Assembly: GCA_964352785.1 (NCBI GenBank)
Contig: CAYGTI010000013.1
Span: forward strand, 17,070 to 81,069
Source of the DNA: JACOMS01 sp964352785
GTDB lineage: Bacteria > Pseudomonadota > Alphaproteobacteria > Caulobacterales > Maricaulaceae
DNA length: 64,000 bases
Direction of reading: 5' to 3'
The position numbers and the translations under genes were made by a program. Positions 26,785 through 35,472 of this stretch are shown one piece after another (the first letter of the stretch is position 1; every line of letters starts with the position of its first letter). The notes under the pieces were generated by a model. That model saw only the letters and a program-made list of their open reading frames with translations. It ran no database searches and was not told the origin of the DNA.

Positions 26785-27459
26785 TTACCCCAGTAATGTT
26801 ATTGGCGATGTTGTAAGTTGAGCTAATTGCGGCGCAATTTCTAAAGGTACCGTCATCCGGCTCACAGGTTTATGCATTCCGGCAAGATCTCGGGTGCGTT
26901 GCAAGCTCTCTGTCGTCATATCGGATAAGGCCGCTATGTAATGCGCGTCGTCTTGATTAAAGTATTGCGGTAAACCTAAAGGCTGTGTTTTCCACATACG
27001 CAACGCAAGAGGATAAGACCGTTTATAACTGACCCAGCTGACCTGTTTGATTTTTGCGGCGAGGCAATACTCAACAATGGCCAGATTAATTTGAGCCTGA
27101 GCCTCCAGATTTTCCCGGCGCTTAACCCCTGTCTTTTTAACAAGGAAACGCGAATATTCGTAAATATCATGAGCCCGCGGGACACCAGTAAACTCACAGA
27201 GGTGAGGAAAGACATCTGTCATTAAATGAGGGCGCAAAGTTGGGTTTAAACGAGCCGTGGCAATCACGAGCCCAGACGCATCGAATTTTAGAAAATAAAC
27301 CGTATCTTCGCGGTCATAGGCATCTTTATCACGTTTTTGATCCATGTTGGGAATTGTCCATCCCATCTCGTTCACGGCAACATGGTACCGAAGAGAATAC
27401 ATTTCTTCGATTTCTTCTCGGTACAGATACCGATTAGCAGACGTAACAATATGAACCAC
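26785..27459 (-). CDS. Acyl-homoserine-lactone synthase, LuxI family
   Basis: A LuxI-type synthase making an N-acyl-homoserine lactone from SAM and an acyl carrier. Conserved residues of the family are visible: the R and W of MYSLRYHVAVNEMGW, D-x-x-D in KDAYDREDT, ARLNPT, and the catalytic E-R pair in IYEYSRFLV. The start is set at GTG 27459, giving 224 residues, because GAGG lies 6 bases upstream and the family begins about 25 residues before the first conserved R. An ATG at 27492 would add 11 residues, but these are encoded by an inverted repeat that looks regulatory. Downstream of luxR; followed by the 80-aa gene. Confidence 0.9.
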   Translation of the reverse strand: MVHIVTSANRYLYREEIEEMYSLRYHVAVNEMGWTIPNMDQKRDKDAYDREDTVYFLKFDASGLVIATARLNPTLRPHLMTDVFPHLCEFTGVPRAHDIYEYSRFLVKKTGVKRRENLEAQAQINLAIVEYCLAAKIKQVSWVSYKRSYPLALRMWKTQPLGLPQYFNQDDAHYIAALSDMTTESLQRTRDLAGMHKPVSRMTVPLEIAPQLAQLTTSPITLLG

Positions 27460-27462
27460 AGA

Positions 27463-27489
27463 CAACCTCAAATTTACATTTAGAGGTTG
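27463..27489 (-). promoter_or_regulatory. Hairpin over the luxI ribosome-binding site
   Basis: Perfect 7-bp inverted repeat CAACCTC / GAGGTTG with a 13-base AT-rich spacer. Its 3' arm contains the GAGG ribosome-binding site of the preferred luxI GTG start, and the 5' arm CCTC would mask it if folded in RNA. As DNA, the dyad could also be a LuxR-type or other operator, although the 27-base span differs from the classic 20-bp lux box. Confidence 0.45.
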
Positions 27490-27500
27490 CAATATTTTCT

Positions 27501-27532
27501 TTAAAAAAGATACCCCCTCTTTTGAGGGGGTA
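27501..27532 (-). terminator. Intrinsic terminator between luxR and luxI
   Basis: Perfect 9-bp stem TACCCCCTC / GAGGGGGTA with a four-base loop (27511-27532). On the minus strand it is followed directly by TCTTTTTT, the form of a strong rho-independent terminator. It lies 23 bases after the luxR stop and about 50 bases before the luxI start, so luxI needs its own promoter or regulated read-through. Confidence 0.85.
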
Positions 27533-27554
27533 ATAATATATACTTTAAGTTGCC

Positions 27555-28277
27555 TTAAAGAATGATGTGTCCATCGCGAATTGCAATGACAACACAGTGC
27601 GCACGGTTAGCCGCGCCGAGCTTTCGCCGCGCATTCGACAGGTGATCTTTGACGGAATAATGCCCCAAATTCAGTAAGCGACCGATTTCAATATCAGTTT
27701 TGCCGCAGGCCACATAATGCAAGACATCCACTTCTCGCGGCGTTAAACGGACTGTGCCTTTTTGCTTAGCAGCATCATAAATATCTAGAAGCTTCGAATA
27801 TCCATGCACGCCTATCAGTTCTAGCGCATCTACGTCTTCCGTTGACAAATCAACTGCGTGCCCCGCGTATGAGACAATACCGGGCGTCCTATCCGGCATA
27901 TGTATAGGCACAGTAACACCCATCTCCATTCCGTACGATCGGCATTTTTCAAATATATCACGTCCGCGCCGCGTCGCGGCAGATATCAAATCTGTCCAGA
28001 TAAAGGCATCCTGAGCTGTTAAAGCACGATTAATAACAGGGTCATGTAGAAGGTAGTTTCCCTTTATATATTCTTGCTGAAAGTCTTCAGGATAGTTACT
28101 GACGCCAAGTTCAGCATAATCCATATCCTGAAGAGAGGGATGAACAAGCTGTCCAACTGTTACATATTCAAAACCATATTTCAGCCCGAACCCTTGGACA
28201 ACGTCAAACACGCCAAATTTGTCCAGCTGAACATCAATCTTGCGTATTGCTTCGAGAATTACTGAACGCGCGCCCAC
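27555..28277 (-). CDS. LuxR family quorum-sensing transcriptional regulator
   Basis: A 240-residue LuxR-type receptor. The autoinducer-binding domain (about 15-165) carries the conserved Y...NYLLHDPVI...FIW pattern (residues around 70-95), and the C-terminal helix-turn-helix of the GerE/LuxR class is RLTPREVDVLHYVACGKTDIEIGRLLNL and VKDHLSNARRKLG (about 174-220). It would bind the lactone made by the adjacent LuxI and regulate target promoters. The start is a GTG with a G-rich ribosome-binding site 5 bases upstream. Its own terminator follows the stop. Confidence 0.9.
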   Translation of the reverse strand: MGARSVILEAIRKIDVQLDKFGVFDVVQGFGLKYGFEYVTVGQLVHPSLQDMDYAELGVSNYPEDFQQEYIKGNYLLHDPVINRALTAQDAFIWTDLISAATRRGRDIFEKCRSYGMEMGVTVPIHMPDRTPGIVSYAGHAVDLSTEDVDALELIGVHGYSKLLDIYDAAKQKGTVRLTPREVDVLHYVACGKTDIEIGRLLNLGHYSVKDHLSNARRKLGAANRAHCVVIAIRDGHIIL

Positions 28278-28381
28278 AACCGCCCCCCATATAAACCCCC
28301 TAAGTCTTATAAATCACAAAGACATCATGACCGTAAATAATTATACGAGGTCTGCTGATACAGAATGAAAGTTAATACGTT

Positions 28382-28795
28382 TTAGCCCTCGGAACTTTCC
28401 AAAGCTTCACACAAGCGCAGAAGCGCCGCGCGCGTATCTCCACTTTCAATATTATCAAAAGACATCATCAATCTGTGGTTCTGTTTGCTAAGAAGCTTTT
28501 CGCTCCATGTATCCTGGGCCAAAGGATTTGGCTCACTTGACCCTTTTTGTTCGTCATTCAGACCATCGAAAAAGAAATTTGGTTCAGCTTCAAAAATTTC
28601 ACAAAGACTCCACAGACGGCTTGCACCGATGCGGTTCGCACCCCGTTCATATTTTTGAATTTGTTGGAATGTTACGCCAACCTTATCACCAAGCTCTGTT
28701 TGCGACATTTTGTGATTAAGTCTCAAAAGGCGTAATCTCATGCCCACGTGTCGGTCAATAACCTTAGATTCTTCGCTTAGCTTTTTCTGCGCCAT
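28382..28795 (-). CDS. XRE family helix-turn-helix regulator
   Basis: A 137-residue protein with an HTH_3 (Cro/C1) DNA-binding domain at about 17-75: LRLLRLNHKMSQTELGDKVGVTFQQIQKYERGANRIGASRL. This exact style (VTFQQIQKYERG.NRI) is very common in alphaproteobacteria. The C-terminal 60 residues have no recognised fold. It lies 104 bases upstream of luxR on the same strand and may be transcribed separately; a regulatory link with luxR is possible but not shown. Confidence 0.85.
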   Translation of the reverse strand: MAQKKLSEESKVIDRHVGMRLRLLRLNHKMSQTELGDKVGVTFQQIQKYERGANRIGASRLWSLCEIFEAEPNFFFDGLNDEQKGSSEPNPLAQDTWSEKLLSKQNHRLMMSFDNIESGDTRAALLRLCEALESSEG

Positions 28796-29017
28796 ATTAA
28801 TTCACCTTATATACTATGTATTGGTCGCCGCGAATATTCGCAGTCTGTTTGCTAACCAGTACCAAACTATCATATTTTATTCTCTTATGAAAATAAATTT
28901 ACAGCTTAATCTTAATGCAATCTTACAGAGTATAAGAGTTTATGACACCTGAATAAAGTGGCTGTTCTTATCACCATGATTGTTTTAGAGAGCGAAACGA
29001 AAAAACAGGCTCATAGT

Positions 29018-29896
29018 ATGACATATGCTTTAATCATTCACGGCGGCGCCGGGGCTCAGCCTAGCTTAGACTATACCCTTCAAAGAGCACATATGGGTCA
29101 GTTGATCCGCCGAGGTCAAGATATGCTTGAAGCGGGAGAAAGTGCTCTTGATGTTGTCGAAACCATGGTTGCAGACCTCGAAGCCAGCGGTCACTATGTG
29201 GCCGGTAAAGGCTCCGCACCAAACATGGACGGGATCATTGAGCTGGACGCCAGCATCATGGACGGGAAAGACCGGCGCGCGGGATCAGTGGCTGCCATTC
29301 CAGCCATTGAATCGCCGATAAAAGCGGCGCGCGCCGTCATGAATGACGGCAAACATGTTATGCTCGCAGGGGAAAGTGCGCGAAACTTTGCGGTGACCCA
29401 AGGTCTAGCCGCAATTGAAAACCCCAAAGACTATTACTCGGAGCATCATAGGCACGGCTCGGGGGATACTGATGCCAATCACGGAACCGTTGGGGCGGTT
29501 GCTTTGGATATTCACGGGGATTTGGCAGCCGCGACGTCAACAGGCGGCATATTTGGGAAAAGCGCGGGACGTATAGGAGATACGCCGCTGATCGGCGCGG
29601 GCACATGGGCTGACAGTCATGTAGCTGTATCTTGCACAGGTCTTGGCGAAGCGTTTATCCGCACCAGCGCGGCCCATGATGTCGCGGCGCGTGTAGCTTA
29701 CGGTAATGAAAGCCTTTCAAGCGCAGTTTGGAGCGCCTTAGATCAAGTTAAAATTTGCGGCGGCGACGGCGGTATTATCGCAATCAATAAAAATGGACAG
29801 ATGGCGATGCCGTTCAATTCGGACGGTATGAAACGTGCCTATGTGTCGTCTAATACGCCGCCTACCGTACTGATATTTGAAAAAGAAGCCCGTTAA
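29018..29896 (+). CDS. iaaA: Isoaspartyl peptidase/L-asparaginase (plant-type, Ntn hydrolase)
   Basis: A 292-residue N-terminal-nucleophile hydrolase. Precursor self-cleaves before the nucleophilic threonine in HGTVGAVALD (T157 from the chosen start), producing alpha and beta subunits. Other signatures: HGGAGAQ at the N-terminus, the GKGSAPNMDGIIELDASIMDG loop, and STGGIFGKSAGRIGDTPLIGAG. These enzymes hydrolyse beta-aspartyl dipeptides; next to cyanophycinase it probably splits beta-Asp-Arg, the last step of cyanophycin breakdown. The start is ATG 29018 (MTYALIIHGG); the frame upstream has only a GTG at 28958. Its 3' end overlaps the convergent Mur-ligase gene by 4 bases. Confidence 0.92.
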   Translation: MTYALIIHGGAGAQPSLDYTLQRAHMGQLIRRGQDMLEAGESALDVVETMVADLEASGHYVAGKGSAPNMDGIIELDASIMDGKDRRAGSVAAIPAIESPIKAARAVMNDGKHVMLAGESARNFAVTQGLAAIENPKDYYSEHHRHGSGDTDANHGTVGAVALDIHGDLAAATSTGGIFGKSAGRIGDTPLIGAGTWADSHVAVSCTGLGEAFIRTSAAHDVAARVAYGNESLSSAVWSALDQVKICGGDGGIIAINKNGQMAMPFNSDGMKRAYVSSNTPPTVLIFEKEAR

Positions 29897-31632
29897 GTCT
29901 TATCCGGTTCAGGCAGAGGATCCCCGCATGTCCACCCAACCTCTTTAAGTTGGTAAACGTAATCCAGCACTTCTTGGCGATCCACATAAACAAGGAAAAC
30001 AAGAAGATCATCGGGCTTGGCCCATTTTAAGGCCAGCCTCGCTGCCGTAAATTCACACTCGGCCTGCATTATCTGTGCACCCGGCACATTTAAGTCTTTG
30101 AGTGTTTTGAGGATGATCGCCGGAACAGCGCCCAGCTCCCGCCCGCGAAGTTTTGTCGGAAGCTCTTTGACGATGATCATATCAGGATCAGCCGCGTGAA
30201 CAGCTTTTGTCATATCTTGGATATCTTGATCGCTTCTATCCCCGGCCTGCCCTAACAAAAACAACCGCCTTTTAGCGGGCACGGCTTTGACCATCTCTGC
30301 CAACGCGGTAACGCCGTCAGGATTATGCGCAAAATCCAGTAAAATATTGGTCCCGCCGACGGTCAAAAAGTTTCCACGCCCCGGATTGCTCTCCGGTGTA
30401 GACTCGAAATCTTTAAGAGCGCCAGCCATGGAATCAACGTCAATACCCAAAGCCGATGTCAGCGCGATTGCACCAAGGCCATTGGACACATTAAACGTTG
30501 CCGCCCCGCCCATACTTAAAGGAAAATCGCTTATTGGTAAAACAGGTATAGATGGCCCACTGGTCATGAGCATCATCTGTCCGTTTTGAACAAATACAGC
30601 ATGTTCGCCGCGTGCTTCACATTGCTTTAAAAAATCCTCTGCCATGGATAGCCCGTACCACGTGACCTTACCTTCAAAGTTTCGGGCGCGTTTGACGAGT
30701 TCCGGATCATCATGGTTTAGAATGAGGCGGCCCTGCGGAGAAACAGCTTTGGAGAGCATAAATTTGGCATCGGCCAATGCGGGCACATTGGTGATGCCGT
30801 ACTCGCCCAGATGATCCGCCGAAATATTCGTTATCAAGCACACGTCAATATTTGCAATCGGCAGACCACGCCGCATGAGACCGCCGCGCGCTGTTTCCAA
30901 TATAGCCATATCCGCGCGCGGGTCACGCAATGCCATACGCGCGCCTCCGGGTCCGGAATAATCCCCTTCATCAAGAATAACGTCACCAACGCGGACATAA
31001 TCACTTGATGACGACGCCACAATATATCCGGCCTCGGCTGCAATAGCCGATGCCAAACGCACAGTTGTGGACTTTCCATTCGTTCCCGTGACCAAAGCTA
31101 CGGGAATGTTATCTATTTTACTCCAATTTACATTTTCCGCCTTGGGTATGTCGGCAGTGTTCCATATCTGCCGTCCACGGCCAAGTCCCAGCGAGACCTC
31201 ATCGTCGTCTGAAAGGAAGGCAATGTTGCGCTCAAGCGCCTCATCACGTAGACTGATCAGGTCTGGATGATGTTCGCCAGATATCTCGGCGCGTAACTTC
31301 TCTGTATATTTTTGGATAACGGCATCTTTTGACGCATCAACGGGAAGATGAACAATGTCCCACGCGGCTTCAATTAAGCTCGTGGCCGCATAAAGCGCAT
31401 CAATAGGCGCGGTTATATAAATTGATCCGCCGCCCGAGTATATTCGGGTTACAACCTCCTCATACTCCCAATCGACGGCCTTTAGAAGCCGCCTTACACA
31501 TGTCTCCAAATTACCAAAAACAGGTAGTACATCGCCCCCCTCGTCAGGCTCCACGACAATTTCTGCAGCGGCTCCAGCGCGGTTCAAAAGATAATTCGAT
31601 CCCGTCAAGCGCCGAACGTCTTTAAGTTCCAT
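29893..31632 (-). CDS. Mur ligase family protein, second cyanophycin-synthetase-like (CphA') protein
   Basis: A 579-residue protein with a Mur-ligase core: P-loop GTNGKSTT at 183-190, the ILETARGG-LMRRGL segment also seen in CphA, NISADHLGEYG, and a C-terminal Mur domain with FAHNPDGV and GQAGDRSDQD. It lacks the ATP-grasp domain present in CphA; the N-terminal 170 residues are instead an unassigned domain. The core is closest in look to the Mur half of cyanophycin synthetase, and it lies 9 bases downstream of cphA. Some bacteria carry a second, shorter cphA-like gene (cphA') in the same place. Its exact activity is uncertain. Confidence 0.8.
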   Translation of the reverse strand: MELKDVRRLTGSNYLLNRAGAAAEIVVEPDEGGDVLPVFGNLETCVRRLLKAVDWEYEEVVTRIYSGGGSIYITAPIDALYAATSLIEAAWDIVHLPVDASKDAVIQKYTEKLRAEISGEHHPDLISLRDEALERNIAFLSDDDEVSLGLGRGRQIWNTADIPKAENVNWSKIDNIPVALVTGTNGKSTTVRLASAIAAEAGYIVASSSSDYVRVGDVILDEGDYSGPGGARMALRDPRADMAILETARGGLMRRGLPIANIDVCLITNISADHLGEYGITNVPALADAKFMLSKAVSPQGRLILNHDDPELVKRARNFEGKVTWYGLSMAEDFLKQCEARGEHAVFVQNGQMMLMTSGPSIPVLPISDFPLSMGGAATFNVSNGLGAIALTSALGIDVDSMAGALKDFESTPESNPGRGNFLTVGGTNILLDFAHNPDGVTALAEMVKAVPAKRRLFLLGQAGDRSDQDIQDMTKAVHAADPDMIIVKELPTKLRGRELGAVPAIILKTLKDLNVPGAQIMQAECEFTAARLALKWAKPDDLLVFLVYVDRQEVLDYVYQLKEVGWTCGDPLPEPDKT

Positions 31633-31641
31633 AAGGCAGCT

Positions 31642-34506
31642 CTAATCGGACTCTTCATCATAGCTATCCGCAAGGCGGACGCCGCGCTCATCACGGACCA
31701 GCCGTGTTCCATCTGATAATACGGACTGCGGAACTTGCGGTGCATCTTCAACCGGCGTCGCGGCAGCTAATAGATCGCGCACAACAGCTTTTGGTTTTGG
31801 TTGAACAGGCGGCATTTGCATTTTTTGCTCCACGGCTTCGATCTCCTCGCGGTCTTTGCCAAAATAAATAATCTGCTTCCAACTGCGTGTAATATCATCC
31901 GAGAAAACAAGCACCAAATCACCGGGCTCAGCCATTGCAAGAGCCGCCTCAACAGCTTTTTCCTCCTCGGGCACAACCGAGATGACGCTCTCATTAAGGC
32001 CCTCGGCCAGCAACGTTGTTTTCAAAATTTCAGGCACTTCATTGGGACCGCGTCCCCTCAGGCCATCATCACGGCGGCAAATATAATGATCGAAACTTCC
32101 GGCTACAATTCGCGCGGCTTCCTCAATGTCTTCGTCGCGGCGATCACCCGGCATCGCGATAACACAAATACGCTTGCCTTTCGTTTCAAGCTGATCCGTT
32201 AATTTTGTCATGGCCGTGATCGCAGCCGGATTATGCCCATAATCCAGAATGACTTTGAAGGGGTGTTCATCAAACACGTTCATCCGGCCCGGAGCTTGAA
32301 AGAAACTCGTCGCAAAGGTACGAAGACCGTGGCGGATATCTTCGAGGCTTTTACCTTGGCTAAAACAAATCGCGGCGGCAAACAGAGCGTTTTGCACATT
32401 GTGCATGGCCTTGCCATCCATCGTTGCCGGAATAAGGTGCGTCCAAATAAGCGGAATATGGGCGTGATTATCATAAATTGTAATCATATGCCCGTTCATG
32501 CCTTTCTCGAGCACCGCGGCACGTCCGCCAGCTCTGACATGTTCGCGCACCAGAGGATGCCCAGCATTCATGGTGATATAGCAAAGATTTTTAGCCTGTG
32601 TATGCTGCGCCATCTTCAAGCAAAGCTCATCATCAGCGTTTAAAACGGCTGTATCTTGAGCCACTTCGACGACAATTCGTTTGACGCGCGCCATATCTTC
32701 GAGCGTATCAACACCGCGAAGGCCCAAATGATCGGCCGCAATATTTAAAACTGCGCCGATATCACAGCTACGATAACCAAGGCCGTTTCGCACCATGCCG
32801 CCACGGGCTGTCTCTAACACCGCCGCGTCAACTGTTGGGTCGCGCAGCACCATTTGCGCGGACATAGGCCCGGTTAGGTCCCCTTTTACGCTGAGGTTAC
32901 CATCAATATAAACCCCGTCCGTGGAGGCAAGCCCCACAGTATTCCCGCTGAGTTTGAATATATGCGCAACCATACGCGCCGTTGTTGTTTTACCGTTCGT
33001 ACCCGTGATGGAAATCATTGGAATGCGCTTGCCGGAACCCGCTGGAAAAAGCATATCCATGACCGCTCCCGCAACATCACGCGGCTGTCCTTCGCTGGGG
33101 GCAACATGCATACGAAAGCCAGGCGCGGCGTTAATTTCACAAATGGCCGCATCATTATCTTTGTAGGACACAGAAATATTGGGAGAGAGGAAATCGACCC
33201 CGCCGACATCAAGTCCAATGGCTTTGACGGCGCGGATTGCCATATCACGATTATCCGGGTGCACGATATCGGTCACGTCAATAGCGGTTCCGCCGGTTGA
33301 AAGGTTAGCCGTCGAGCGCAGATAGACATGCTCTCCTTTTGCAGGAACTGTGTCTTTGGTGTAGCCAAGTTCGCTGAGGTGTGCATGGGCGGTTTCATCA
33401 AGTTCAATGCGCGTCAGAACTTTTTCGTGCCCCACACCGCGCCGAGGATCAGAGTTGACCACATTAATAAGCTGCTCAACGGTTAGAATGCCGTCGCCGA
33501 CCACATGTCCCGGAACCCGCTTGGAGACGGCAACCAGCTTATTATCAACGACCAGCATGCGGTGATCGAGCCCTTTAATATAAGATTCGACGATGACCGT
33601 TCGGCTGTCTCTGTTTTCCTCAAGCGCAACATCAAACCCTGCAGCAACTTCGCTTTGCTCAGTCAGGCCAATTGAAATACCGCGTCCGTGATTTCCGTTC
33701 AAAGGTTTCGTGACAACAGGATAACCAATGCGCTCTGCTGCCCTCACAGCATCCCGCCGCGAGCGCACGAGGCGCTGTTTCGGGACAGGTAGACCAAGGT
33801 CGGCTAAAATTTCGTTTGTTTCGTCTTTATCTGACGCCAGCTCAACAGAGATATAATTAGTTTGGCTCGTGATCGTCGCTTGGATACGCTTTTGATAGCG
33901 GCCATGGCCCAGTTGAATGAGACTATACTCGTTCAGCCTGATCCACGGAATATCACGGTCTTCCGCCGCTTTGACCAGTGACGCGGTGCTGGGACCGAGA
34001 GCTCGGCGCTGCGCGAAGCGAATAAAAGCATCCCGTTCTTCTGCAAAATGAAAATCATCACTTCTGTCATCGTCACCGACCAGTTCATCAGGTAACAGAC
34101 TGCGGATAAGATCAAGCGCTAGCTCGCCTGCGCGGCGACCAACGCGTTCCTCTTCATATTCAAAGACCATGTTATAAACGCCGACATCACCAGCGCCGCG
34201 TGTCTTACCAAACGTAACATTAGCGCCCGCCACATTTTGCAGCTCAATCGCGACATGCTCCCAAACATGTGCAATCCATGTGCCCTCATCTTCGCGCATC
34301 CGGCGTACAAACCCGCCCGGCTCACCATAAGAACATCCATGCTCCTGAAGTCCGGGCAATGCCGCCAATAATCCATCAATAAAAGGATTACCGAGTTTTG
34401 CTGTGGGCCAGCTTTCCAGAACACCAATATCCACCATATGCCGAATGACCGGGAAAAGGGCATAGACGTTGGGCCCTCTTAATATTGATGTTTCAAGAAT
34501 CTTCAT
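31642..34506 (-). CDS. cphA: Cyanophycin synthetase
   Basis: A 954-residue CphA, slightly longer than typical. It polymerises aspartate and arginine into cyanophycin (multi-L-arginyl-poly-L-aspartate), a nitrogen store, without ribosomes. Domains: an N-terminal region (1-160), an ATP-grasp domain (about 215-480; VTKPLNGNHGRGISIGL, VDFL, CEINAAPGFRMH) that adds Asp, and a Mur-ligase domain (about 490-890; GTNGKTT at 502-508, VLETARGGMVRNGL, DYGHNPAA) that adds Arg. The C-terminal 60 residues (PVQPKPK...) are low-complexity and may be an extension. GGGGTGGG upstream of ATG serves as ribosome-binding site. The operon order is cphB-cphA-cphA'. Confidence 0.95.
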   Translation of the reverse strand: MKILETSILRGPNVYALFPVIRHMVDIGVLESWPTAKLGNPFIDGLLAALPGLQEHGCSYGEPGGFVRRMREDEGTWIAHVWEHVAIELQNVAGANVTFGKTRGAGDVGVYNMVFEYEEERVGRRAGELALDLIRSLLPDELVGDDDRSDDFHFAEERDAFIRFAQRRALGPSTASLVKAAEDRDIPWIRLNEYSLIQLGHGRYQKRIQATITSQTNYISVELASDKDETNEILADLGLPVPKQRLVRSRRDAVRAAERIGYPVVTKPLNGNHGRGISIGLTEQSEVAAGFDVALEENRDSRTVIVESYIKGLDHRMLVVDNKLVAVSKRVPGHVVGDGILTVEQLINVVNSDPRRGVGHEKVLTRIELDETAHAHLSELGYTKDTVPAKGEHVYLRSTANLSTGGTAIDVTDIVHPDNRDMAIRAVKAIGLDVGGVDFLSPNISVSYKDNDAAICEINAAPGFRMHVAPSEGQPRDVAGAVMDMLFPAGSGKRIPMISITGTNGKTTTARMVAHIFKLSGNTVGLASTDGVYIDGNLSVKGDLTGPMSAQMVLRDPTVDAAVLETARGGMVRNGLGYRSCDIGAVLNIAADHLGLRGVDTLEDMARVKRIVVEVAQDTAVLNADDELCLKMAQHTQAKNLCYITMNAGHPLVREHVRAGGRAAVLEKGMNGHMITIYDNHAHIPLIWTHLIPATMDGKAMHNVQNALFAAAICFSQGKSLEDIRHGLRTFATSFFQAPGRMNVFDEHPFKVILDYGHNPAAITAMTKLTDQLETKGKRICVIAMPGDRRDEDIEEAARIVAGSFDHYICRRDDGLRGRGPNEVPEILKTTLLAEGLNESVISVVPEEEKAVEAALAMAEPGDLVLVFSDDITRSWKQIIYFGKDREEIEAVEQKMQMPPVQPKPKAVVRDLLAAATPVEDAPQVPQSVLSDGTRLVRDERGVRLADSYDEESD

Positions 34507-34536
34507 AACCCACCCCTTTAGCTTTAAAGCTACATT

Positions 34537-35358
34537 TTAACTTGGCCGGGCCGTCCTTGTAACAAGATCAAACCGGCTTCCATGCAAGAGTATATGCAGT
34601 TTTACACCTATGAGGCAAACAGGTTCTCCCTTGCGGGCGTCAGCCATGGACGAATGCTCAATATTTGACGGATCAATCACGGTAAGGCCACCACTGCCAA
34701 TCACTTCGATTGTATCGTCAGGACTAATGAAGGCGCCAGTGTCTTCATCAACGCCAATGCCGGTCGCAAAAGGATTATAGGCCAACGCCGTCAGCAGACG
34801 CCCCAGACGCCCCCGCTCGCGAAAATGTTGATCAATGATGACGCGGTTTGTCAGGCCTAACCCCGGAGCCAACGTCGACATACCGCTTCGCGGGGTCGGT
34901 CCTGACCGCCCAAACGCAATCATATGCTCGCCAATGAAGGCCGCACCAGCGGACGTCCCAGCCACGTGAACACCGCGCGCATTCCCTCTACGGATCACCT
35001 GCGCGGCGGACGTACCGCCAATGATCGTGGCAAGTCTGAGTTGATCACCGCCCGTCATGAAGATGCCCGTTGCATCCTCTAAAACATCTAGAAACTCTTT
35101 GTTTTCACAATCATCACGTGTTTCGATTTGCGTGATGCGCGCCGATTTTACACCTATACTCTCAAAAACCTCTTTGTAGCGGTCTCCTGTATCATAAAGC
35201 CGGGATGCGGTTGGAATAATAGCGATACGTGCGCTTAGGCCGCCGGAGAGTTCAACAAAGCGATTCAAAATCGCCGATGTTCGGACTTTTTTTTCACCCC
35301 CGCCAATCGGGATGATCCACCCGCGTTGTTGGCTATCGGACACTTTTGCTGGACACAC
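34537..35358 (-). CDS. cphB: Cyanophycinase
   Basis: A 273-residue S51-type serine exopeptidase that releases beta-Asp-Arg dipeptides from cyanophycin. The nucleophile elbow AGTSAGAAF places the serine at S136; IPIGGGEKK at the N-terminus, MTGGDQLRL near 101 and ATGIGVDEDTGA near 218 are family segments. The start is a GTG with GAGG 7 bases upstream. First gene of the cph operon; 30 bases before cphA, a gap that holds a 14-base palindrome (TAGCTTTAAAGCTA at 34519-34532). Confidence 0.93.
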   Translation of the reverse strand: MCPAKVSDSQQRGWIIPIGGGEKKVRTSAILNRFVELSGGLSARIAIIPTASRLYDTGDRYKEVFESIGVKSARITQIETRDDCENKEFLDVLEDATGIFMTGGDQLRLATIIGGTSAAQVIRRGNARGVHVAGTSAGAAFIGEHMIAFGRSGPTPRSGMSTLAPGLGLTNRVIIDQHFRERGRLGRLLTALAYNPFATGIGVDEDTGAFISPDDTIEVIGSGGLTVIDPSNIEHSSMADARKGEPVCLIGVKLHILLHGSRFDLVTRTARPS

Positions 35359-35472
35359 TGTGAGACCTCAAAATAAACATAATTGCGGGAACATAGGCAG
35401 CGGATTGAGGGTGTCAATAGGCGTTTGAGCTGCGTATTTCTGTGGTCTATTTACATGCATATACCCATGAAA

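Noticed and set aside
27459..27492. ATG at 27492 as the luxI start
   Set aside because: The 11 extra residues fall on an inverted repeat and lack a ribosome-binding site, whereas GTG 27459 has GAGG at good spacing; kept as a second possibility.
29893..31632. Mur-ligase protein as MurC, MurE or folylpolyglutamate synthase
   Set aside because: The ETARGG segment and its place directly after cphA match cyanophycin synthetase, and no peptidoglycan genes are nearby.
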